Part shown: positions 14,875 to 21,161 of the stretch, piece after piece
Layout of the letters: each line of letters begins with the position of its first letter
Numbering within the stretch: the first letter of the stretch is position 1
From: Clostridia bacterium
GTDB lineage: Bacteria; Bacillota_A; Clostridia; Christensenellales; Borkfalkiaceae
Direction of reading: 5' to 3'
Assembly: GCA_017462825.1 (NCBI GenBank)
Contig: JAFTQI010000032.1
Location: forward strand, 1-31,237
DNA: 31,237 nt
Made by a program: the position numbers and the translations under genes
The notes under the pieces: generated by a model
The model's input: the letters and a program-made list of their open reading frames with translations, nothing else
Database searches by the model: none
Told to the model about the DNA's origin: nothing

Positions 14875-14899
14875 GGGAGCGCATAAGCGTTCCTTTTTT
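14875..14899 (+). terminator. Terminator after the orphan nuclease
   Basis: GGAGCGC (14876-14882) pairs with GCGTTCC (14887-14893), with one G-U pair and loop ATAA, followed by six Ts. Confidence 0.88.
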
Positions 14900-14985
14900 G
14901 TTACAAATCTTTGTCCAATGCGTTCTAAACGGCTTGGCCACCGCATAGAATAAAACGTAAGCGAAAAGCAAGTGAAGGAGAATGA

Positions 14986-15951
14986 ATGATGAACGAAGAA
15001 ATCGAATACGCCGAAATGTTAGAAGTACCCGTATCCACCGTCAACGTCGTGCAAAAAAAGCGGCGTCGCAAAAAGCGCGAAGCTGAAATCGAGCCGCACG
15101 TAAACGCCCCGATGAAAGACGATTTAATTGCGCAAATCAATCAACGCTTGCACGAAAACTCGGAGCAAACGGAAGAATTAAAAACGCTCGAAAATCCGCA
15201 AATCACCGCGGACGCAAATCTTTTCACGGAAGCGGCGAATAGTGAAGGACGCTTGGATTTTGAGTCCCTAGACAGAATCGACACCGTTCGTTTATATTCC
15301 GCGCCTAAAAAACGCCGTTTTTGGCAAAAACCTCGTCTTTCCCCCGAAGACTTTTCTTTGGGAGAAACGGAAAATGATGGGGGCGTGTACGCGTTGAACG
15401 AAGAAAAGCAACCCTCTCGCGGCGTACGCATTGCGCTTGCGACAGAGTTTGCGCTTGCCTGCGCTTTTTGCGGCGCAATCTTTTTAACGAATGTCTTTAT
15501 GCCCCATTCGGCAATCAATACGTTTTTCCGCGCGTTAAACGAGCCCGTTCCGAGCGCAAAGGTGGATACCCGTTCCTACGCCGATTTCACTCTTTCGCCC
15601 GTCGTTTCCGAGCTTTCGGACGCCGAACTCACCCTTTCGTCAACAGGCGTACTCTCTTTTACGGACGCATGCTGCGTTTATCCGTCCGCAGACGGGGAAA
15701 TTGCCGAAGTTTCAAGAACGGACAATGGCGGATATTCGGTAAAAATACAATATTCCGATTCGTTCACGGGCATTATTAACGGTCTTTCCGAAGTTTATTA
15801 TCAGGTCGGCGACACGGCTTACGCAAATATCCCCATCGGCTACTCAAACGGCGAAGGGGAAGTACAAGTGACGATGTACTCCGACGGCGCGCTTTTGAAT
15901 TGCTTTGAGTTGACGGAAGAAAACTGCCTTGCATGGGTAGAAACGGAATAA
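14986..15951 (+). CDS. spoIVFA: SpoIVFA-like membrane protein with LytM-type domain
   Basis: In Bacillus, SpoIVFA holds and regulates the SpoIVFB protease in the mother-cell membrane during sporulation. This 321-residue protein has a long, basic then acidic cytoplasmic N-terminal part (1-147), one transmembrane segment (about 148-171) and an external C-terminal domain (about 228-310) with the LytM/M23-like fold pattern (YPSADGEIAEV...GYSVKIQY...VYYQVGDTAYANIPIG). The usual metallopeptidase His/Asp residues are absent, as expected for a non-catalytic SpoIVFA. Two in-frame ATGs (14986 and 14989) are possible; AAGGAG at 14975-14980 favours the second. It is followed 8 nt later by the SpoIVFB-like protease. 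The similarity is moderate; position is the stronger argument. Confidence 0.8.
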   Translation: MMNEEIEYAEMLEVPVSTVNVVQKKRRRKKREAEIEPHVNAPMKDDLIAQINQRLHENSEQTEELKTLENPQITADANLFTEAANSEGRLDFESLDRIDTVRLYSAPKKRRFWQKPRLSPEDFSLGETENDGGVYALNEEKQPSRGVRIALATEFALACAFCGAIFLTNVFMPHSAINTFFRALNEPVPSAKVDTRSYADFTLSPVVSELSDAELTLSSTGVLSFTDACCVYPSADGEIAEVSRTDNGGYSVKIQYSDSFTGIINGLSEVYYQVGDTAYANIPIGYSNGEGEVQVTMYSDGALLNCFELTEENCLAWVETE

Positions 15952-15959
15952 GGGGAACT

Positions 15960-16934
15960 ATGCGCAAATTTAGAAATTCGGAGCGACGGAAACGCCGCTC
16001 CCATTCTTTTTTCTCGAAAACTCCTTTCCGTTTTTTTCGTCTACACCCACTTTTTTTACTGATCGGGGTGTGGTATGCGATCACGGGCGAACTTTTTCTC
16101 TTTTTTATGAGCGCGCTCGTTGCAATCCAACACGAATGCGCTCACGCCTTTGCAAGCGCAAAACTTGGATACAAACTCCATAAAATCGTACTTATGCCTT
16201 TCGGCGCTATCATCGACGGCGACCTGCAAGGAATCTCTTTTAAAGACGAAATTTTTGTCGCGCTTTGCGGACCTTTATGCAACCTGTGCACCGCTTTATT
16301 TTTCGGCGCACTTTGGTGGTTTGTCCCTACCATGTACGCGTTCACGGACACCGCATTCTATTCTTCCATCTCGATTGCACTTGTGAACTTACTCCCTGCT
16401 TATCCCTTGGACGGGGGACGCGTACTGCGTTGCGCGCTTACGCGCGCGTTTCTTAAAAAGCATTCGCAAGCGGATAAAGCGGAAAAGCTCGCCGATCGCA
16501 TTTGCCGTACGGTCAGTTTCCTTTTTGCTCTCGTCTTTTTTGGGTTTTTCATCGATCAAATTTCTCACGGCATTCCCAACATCACTCTCCTCACCTTCGG
16601 CTTGTTTTTATGCGTAGGCGCGATAGGGAATAAAGACAAACTTGCCGTCTATCGAAAAATCGATTTTTCCTTGCACCGCCCCATGCAAAACGGGGTAGAG
16701 ATACGGCGAGTTGCCGTGCTCGAAAGCTGTTCCATTAAAACGGCGTTGCGGTTTATCACGAAAGGCTCTTATTTGGTGTTGGAAGTCTACGACGAGGCGG
16801 AAAATCACCTTTTCGACCTCACCCAAAACGAGCTTGCCGCACTCGTTTTACTCACACAAACGCCCTATCAAAGTCTGTGCGACGTTTACGAATACGCAAA
16901 ATTTTCGCAAAAAGCGGACAATTTGCCCTTTTAA
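15960..16934 (+). CDS. spoIVFB: SpoIVFB-like site-2 metalloprotease (M50)
   Basis: A polytopic zinc protease; in spore formers SpoIVFB cleaves pro-sigma-K inside the membrane. The 324-residue protein has the zinc motif HECAH (58-62) and the third-ligand motif NLLPAYPLDGG (143-153, Asp151), each in hydrophobic segments, further TM segments to about residue 220 and a soluble C-terminal domain of about 100 residues that could be regulatory (CBS-like position, not a clear CBS match). The start at 15960 follows AAGGGG by 4 nt; an upstream in-frame ATG at 15933 would overlap spoIVFA and has no ribosome binding site. It is co-transcribed with spoIVFA and followed by rng, an order typical of Clostridia. 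Confidence 0.92.
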   Translation: MRKFRNSERRKRRSHSFFSKTPFRFFRLHPLFLLIGVWYAITGELFLFFMSALVAIQHECAHAFASAKLGYKLHKIVLMPFGAIIDGDLQGISFKDEIFVALCGPLCNLCTALFFGALWWFVPTMYAFTDTAFYSSISIALVNLLPAYPLDGGRVLRCALTRAFLKKHSQADKAEKLADRICRTVSFLFALVFFGFFIDQISHGIPNITLLTFGLFLCVGAIGNKDKLAVYRKIDFSLHRPMQNGVEIRRVAVLESCSIKTALRFITKGSYLVLEVYDEAENHLFDLTQNELAALVLLTQTPYQSLCDVYEYAKFSQKADNLPF

Positions 16935-16968
16935 AAGGCAAAAAATCCCGCAAAAAATACAAAACTTC

Positions 16969-16997
16969 TTGCCAAAACAAATTTCGTTTGTTATACT
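16969..16997 (+). promoter_or_regulatory. Promoter of rng
   Basis: TTGCCA (16969-16974), a 17-nt spacer and TATACT (16992-16997). The spacer contains a small inverted repeat AACAAA/TTTGTT. The ribosome binding site AAGGA lies at 17040-17044. Confidence 0.65.
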
Positions 16998-17052
16998 AAT
17001 AGTTGCGCAATCCTCTTTCACGGTATAGCAAATCTCACCAAGGACGGCTTAA

Positions 17053-18570
17053 ATGAAAAAAGAAATAAAAAAAGAATGGTTTTTAGACCGATACTGTAAT
17101 CAACAGTTTGCCGCCCTTGTAGAAGACGGGAGACTGACGGAATTCGAGTGCGAGCAAGAACCTCGCGGCGTTTGCGTCGGGGATATTTATAAGGGCAAGG
17201 TCGTCAACGTACTTTCGGGTATGAACGCCGCCTTTATTCATTGCGGTTTGGAAAAAAACTGTTATCTTTCCACGGAAGAAACGTACACCGACTACACAAA
17301 ATACGACGGTTCGTTAAAAACAACGGACTCTAAGCCCTTAAAACTGAAAATCGGCGACGAAATCATTGTGCAGGTCACCAAGCCGCCGCGCGGAACGAAA
17401 GGCGCAAAGGTCACCACACATCTTTCCTTTGTCGGAAAACGGCTCATTTACCTGCCAAACACCGATTTTGTGGGCATTTCCCGTAAAATCACCGACGAAA
17501 CCGTTCGTCACGATTTACTTCTTGCCGCCGAAAAAATGCGCTCTCGGGAGAGCGAGGGTTACATTATTCGCACCCAAGCCCCTTTTGCAACTGAGCAACA
17601 GTTGAAATCGGAAGCGGCATACTTAAAAAAATTATATAACGAAACCCTTGTTTTTGCAAAAAAAGCGCCCGTGGGCTCGGCAATTTACCAAGACGACGAT
17701 TTGCCCTGCCGCGTCATGCGGGACTGCTTCGGCGACGAAATTTCCGCCATTCACGTAGGGGATAAAGAATTGTACTTGCGCCTTTCGCAGCTTATCAAGC
17801 TCCGCAAAGACATTTCCCCAAAAAAATTGCTTATGTATAAAGGCGAGCGTTCTATGCTCGAATCGTACAATATCCGACACCTCGTCTATAACGCAGCAAG
17901 CCCTATCGTTCCTTTAGAAAACGGCGGTTCGCTCGTGATCGAGCACACGGAAGCAATGACAGTCATCGACGTTAATACGGGCAGCTATATCGGCTCGAAC
18001 AATTTAGAAGAAACGGTGTTTGCAGTCAACCTTGCCGCCGCGGAAGAAATCGCGCGACAGGTTCGTTTGCGTAATATCGGCGGAATCGTCGTGGTAGACT
18101 TTATCGATATGCAGGACGAAACACACAGAATCGCCGTCACCGACGCACTCACCGCGCATTTGCAAAAGGACAGTGCAAAATGTCACGTTTTGCCGATGAG
18201 CGAGCTTTGCTTAACGCAGTTTACCCGCAAACGGGTAGGACACGACGCGCGTTCTTATCTTGTAAAACCCTGTCCGCATTGCTCGGGCATGGGGCACGTA
18301 CACGAAGATATTTTCGTCGTGACCGACATCCGCGCAAAACTTTTGGCATGTTTTGCAGAGGGTTATAATTCTGCCATAGTAGAACTCAATGAAAATATTA
18401 TGGAAAAGATTTTAAATGAAGGGCTCTTTTCCATTGAAGCAAAAACACGTTGGAAGGATAAACGGATTTATTTGATTCCGCATAAAACCTATCGAGAAGA
18501 TTGTCACACCGTCCGCGGCACAAACGAGGCCGGATTACGTCTTCCCGAAAAGGCGCAGCTACTTTACTGA
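17053..18570 (+). CDS. rng: Ribonuclease G/E family endoribonuclease
   Basis: RNase E/G enzymes cut single-stranded RNA and mature rRNA and mRNA. The 505-residue protein has the S1 domain (about 38-125), the RNase H-like and DNase I-like catalytic region with DVNTG (306-310, Asp306) and VVDFIDM (347-353, Asp349), and the zinc-link motif CPHC (407-410); there is no long C-terminal scaffold, so it is RNase G-like. AAGGA lies 8 nt before the ATG. In many Clostridia rng is followed by rplU, prp and rpmA; here it ends at a strong terminator, and rpmA/rplU lie about 12 kb away on the other strand. Confidence 0.96.
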   Translation: MKKEIKKEWFLDRYCNQQFAALVEDGRLTEFECEQEPRGVCVGDIYKGKVVNVLSGMNAAFIHCGLEKNCYLSTEETYTDYTKYDGSLKTTDSKPLKLKIGDEIIVQVTKPPRGTKGAKVTTHLSFVGKRLIYLPNTDFVGISRKITDETVRHDLLLAAEKMRSRESEGYIIRTQAPFATEQQLKSEAAYLKKLYNETLVFAKKAPVGSAIYQDDDLPCRVMRDCFGDEISAIHVGDKELYLRLSQLIKLRKDISPKKLLMYKGERSMLESYNIRHLVYNAASPIVPLENGGSLVIEHTEAMTVIDVNTGSYIGSNNLEETVFAVNLAAAEEIARQVRLRNIGGIVVVDFIDMQDETHRIAVTDALTAHLQKDSAKCHVLPMSELCLTQFTRKRVGHDARSYLVKPCPHCSGMGHVHEDIFVVTDIRAKLLACFAEGYNSAIVELNENIMEKILNEGLFSIEAKTRWKDKRIYLIPHKTYREDCHTVRGTNEAGLRLPEKAQLLY

Positions 18571-18576
18571 TTTTTC

Positions 18577-18603
18577 CCCGCCGCATTCTTGCGGCGGGTT
18601 TTT
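18577..18603 (+). terminator. Terminator after rng
   Basis: Stem CCCGCCGC (18577-18584) / GCGGCGGG (18591-18598), loop ATTCTT, followed by five Ts. Confidence 0.95.
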
Positions 18604-18610
18604 AAATGGC

Positions 18611-18663
18611 GGGAGCAGGGTCGCGTTTAATAAAAAATAGGTATACCGTGTACGCGTTGAAAT
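18611..18663 (+). repeat. Dispersed short repeat, copies C and D
   Basis: Copy C (18643-18663) is identical over 21 nt to the inverted copy at 14048-14068. About 20 nt upstream, a diverged element (18612-18631, containing GAGCAGGGTCGCGTTTAAT) resembles both the clpP–clpX copy and the 3' half of the copy at 1071-1091. Both lie between the rng terminator and the cpsC promoter. Confidence 0.7.
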
Positions 18664-18728
18664 GTAAAAAGATTTGCTTTAACAAACTTTTCCTTTCCCC
18701 TTAAATACTTTTTTTGCGAAAAAAACGC

Positions 18729-18757
18729 TTTACAAGTGGAACGCAATGTGTTATAAT
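18729..18757 (+). promoter_or_regulatory. Promoter of cpsC–cpsD
   Basis: TTTACA (18729-18734), a 17-nt spacer and TATAAT (18752-18757), followed by a leader of about 100 nt before cpsC. Confidence 0.8.
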
Positions 18758-18776
18758 ATTATTCGGTTGTGTCGTT

Positions 18777-18798
18777 TTTTATAAAATATTTTATAAAA
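18777..18798. promoter_or_regulatory. 22-bp AT-only palindrome in the cpsC leader
   Basis: The 22 bp at 18777-18798, made of TTTTATAAAA units, are a perfect palindrome about 20 nt downstream of the -10 box. It could be an operator or a weak RNA hairpin. A second small hairpin (CCGT/ACGG) follows at about 18802-18813. Confidence 0.45.
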
Positions 18799-18863
18799 GC
18801 ACCGTTTTTACGGCGCAAAACAGACGCTTAACAATAAGGAAAAAACACATAAGGAGAACCCTA

Positions 18864-20207
18864 ATGGAAGATAATCGTCAAGTGGAAGAGGGCAGCAGCT
18901 TATTAGACATCGTTCGCCTTCTTTTAAGCAAAATCAAATATTTGATCCTTGCCATACTCGTCGGCGGTATTTTGGGTGGTTGCTTGGCAATTTGGAAAAC
19001 GATTGACATCAACTATTTCGGTACGCGCGTAGAATTCTACGTCAATCCTGAAAAACCCGAAGAAACGTCGGGTACGTCAAGCGGTGTAGCTGCAGGCGGT
19101 AGCCAATACGGCGTTTACGGCGCGTACGGTCAGCACGTTATGGACAACATGATCCGTCTTCTTTCGTCCGAAAGTTTTGCCGAGCAGCTTATTCTCAATG
19201 GCAATATCCTTCCCGAAAAAGGAAAGTATTTCTCGAATGAAGAAACCAACGCGCAATTCCGCGCCCTTTATGAAGCGGCTGAGCCTCTCCTTGAAGAAGT
19301 TGCCCGTGCGGAAAAAGATTACAACAACGCGTTGGAAATGAAAGCGAAAGCTGTCCGTAACTCCACCGAAAAGCTTCGTATTCTTAATCAAGAATGGGCG
19401 CCCCTTTATAACGGCGGTCAAGTAAAGAGCAGTTCTTTTAGATTGGAAGAATACTTAACCTACAAAGAAAAACACGGCGGCGTTCCCGCAGCTTTGGAAG
19501 CAGCTTACGACGCTTACACCGTTGCACAAAACGACGTAGCGACCGAGCAAACGAACGTGGACAACACGGAGCAAGCTTGGAAAATGGCAAAAAAAGCCGC
19601 TTACGAGCCGCAGTCGGAAAACGAAAAGCTCGGCGCGGTAGAAAAAGTTTTGGAGCTTTGGCGCACGTCTAGCGCATACGCTTCTCAGCTTTCCCGCTAT
19701 AAGTCTTGCGTTTCTTATTCCTATTTAGAAAGCGCGCCCACGGACGATAACGATACGAGTAAGCTCGCGCGCTCTTTCATTTACGTAAGAATTTCCGTTC
19801 TTAATAAAGACGGTAAAGTTGGCACGGAAATCGCAAACGATATCTTAAGCCGCGTTAAAAACGTTGTTCCCGTATACGTAGCGAAAAATATGACCGTTCC
19901 CGACGGTTACGTCGGCACGAACTGCCAAAGAATTTCCCGTATGGACGGCATTCGTCAAATCAACCCTAGCTATACGAAAAACCAAGCGGTTAAGCACGGT
20001 ATTTTGTTTGCTGGATTCTTCTTTGTGATCGCTTGCGTAGTCATAATCATCATAGATAAATCGGATAAACGTTTGCGCGACCAAGAAGTCATCACGAGAA
20101 TGTTCAACGTCCCGGTTCTTGGCGTCGTACCCACGATCGACGAACTCGTAGCGGAATCCCACGCTAAGAAAAAGAGCGCGAATAAAACGAAGCCGGAGGT
20201 GAAATAA
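18864..20207 (+). CDS. cpsC: Wzz/CpsC-type polysaccharide co-polymerase, kinase activator
   Basis: CpsC-type proteins set polysaccharide chain length and activate the partner tyrosine kinase CpsD at the membrane. The 447-residue protein has TM1 (about 24-44), a long external region predicted largely helical and probably coiled coil (about 120-300), and TM2 (about 390-412), ending in a cytoplasmic tail with the VPVLGVVPT-type stretch typical of the contact with CpsD. The start at 18864 is set by AAGGAG 7 nt upstream; the longer upstream frame includes the promoter and is rejected. The external helical region is longer than in compact streptococcal CpsC, nearer the larger Wzz layout. cpsD follows after 2 nt. 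No glycosyltransferase genes are nearby. Confidence 0.9.
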   Translation: MEDNRQVEEGSSLLDIVRLLLSKIKYLILAILVGGILGGCLAIWKTIDINYFGTRVEFYVNPEKPEETSGTSSGVAAGGSQYGVYGAYGQHVMDNMIRLLSSESFAEQLILNGNILPEKGKYFSNEETNAQFRALYEAAEPLLEEVARAEKDYNNALEMKAKAVRNSTEKLRILNQEWAPLYNGGQVKSSSFRLEEYLTYKEKHGGVPAALEAAYDAYTVAQNDVATEQTNVDNTEQAWKMAKKAAYEPQSENEKLGAVEKVLELWRTSSAYASQLSRYKSCVSYSYLESAPTDDNDTSKLARSFIYVRISVLNKDGKVGTEIANDILSRVKNVVPVYVAKNMTVPDGYVGTNCQRISRMDGIRQINPSYTKNQAVKHGILFAGFFFVIACVVIIIIDKSDKRLRDQEVITRMFNVPVLGVVPTIDELVAESHAKKKSANKTKPEVK

Positions 20208-20209
20208 TC

Positions 20210-21043
20210 ATGGGATTTTTCTCAAAATTTTTCCGCAAGCGTCGCGATAGAAAACAAGCGAACAGACCTCACCGCTCGCGTAGAGCTGAGTATTTATTAG
20301 ATGAACAAACGCCCTTCGACGTCACCGAAGCTTTCCGTAACTTAAAAGCGGCAATCTCTGTTTCCGTCCCGAAAAAGGAAGGCGGCGTCGCAATCATGCT
20401 GACGTCCGCATACCCGGAAGACGGCAAAACGACGGTCACGGCGAACCTTGCGTTAATGTTCGCCCTTTCGAACGCCAAGGTTGTTTTGGTGGACGCGGAC
20501 ATTCGAAAAGGCCGCGTTGCTAAATACTTCAAGCGCAAATCCGCGCCCGGTCTTTCCGATTATCTTTCCGGTCAGAACACCTTAGAAGAAGTCGTACATG
20601 CTTCTCACGTGAACGAAAATCTTTCGTACATCACCTGCGGTACGCACTCCCCGAAGCCCTATGAGCTTTTGGAAAGCGAAGAAATGAAAAAACTCTTGAA
20701 CGACCTTCGTAAAGAGTACGATTATATTATTATCGACACTCCCCCCGTGCTCCTTCTTTCCGACGCATTGGCGCTTGCGCCGATCACGGACGGTACGGCG
20801 CTCGTTTGTCGCCATCAAGTATCCTATATCAGCGATATTTCCCGCGCGCTTAGCACTTTGAATTTCGCAAAAGCGAACGTTCTCGGCGTTATCGTAAACG
20901 ACTATAAAGCGCCTAAAACGAGCAAATACGGTTACGGATACGGTAGCTATAAAAAATACTACTATTATTCCTATTCCTACGGTTCTACCAACCCTAACGA
21001 AGGGGAGGAAGAAACGGAGGTGCAGGAAGAACAAGGCGAATAA
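20210..21043 (+). CDS. cpsD: CpsD-type bacterial tyrosine kinase
   Basis: BY-kinases phosphorylate tyrosines in their own C-terminal cluster and control capsule or exopolysaccharide assembly with CpsC. The 277-residue protein has Walker A SAYPEDGKTT (66-75), Walker A' VVLVDADIRKG (91-101), Walker B YIIIDTPP (172-179) and a C-terminal tyrosine cluster (about 240-258, twelve tyrosines), then an acidic tail. Walker A reads PEDGK where PGEGK is usual; the catalytic lysine and threonines remain, so it is probably active. It follows cpsC by 2 nt with GGAGG embedded in the cpsC end. A terminator-like hairpin follows the stop. It is a cytoplasmic membrane-associated partner of CpsC. Confidence 0.93.
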   Translation: MGFFSKFFRKRRDRKQANRPHRSRRAEYLLDEQTPFDVTEAFRNLKAAISVSVPKKEGGVAIMLTSAYPEDGKTTVTANLALMFALSNAKVVLVDADIRKGRVAKYFKRKSAPGLSDYLSGQNTLEEVVHASHVNENLSYITCGTHSPKPYELLESEEMKKLLNDLRKEYDYIIIDTPPVLLLSDALALAPITDGTALVCRHQVSYISDISRALSTLNFAKANVLGVIVNDYKAPKTSKYGYGYGSYKKYYYYSYSYGSTNPNEGEEETEVQEEQGE

Positions 21044-21060
21044 CACGCAAAAACAGCAAG

Positions 21061-21090
21061 GAAGGGCGGAAAAACACCGCCCTTCTTATC
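21061..21090 (+). terminator. Terminator-like hairpin after cpsD
   Basis: Stem GAAGGGCGG (21061-21069) / CCGCCCTTC (21077-21085) with a 7-nt A-rich loop; the following T-tract is weak. Confidence 0.7.
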
Positions 21091-21161
21091 ATATTTAAGC
21101 GTTTTGGCGGGCTTTTGCTCGCCGTCGTTTGAAAAACGCAAAAAACGGGTACTAAATAACT

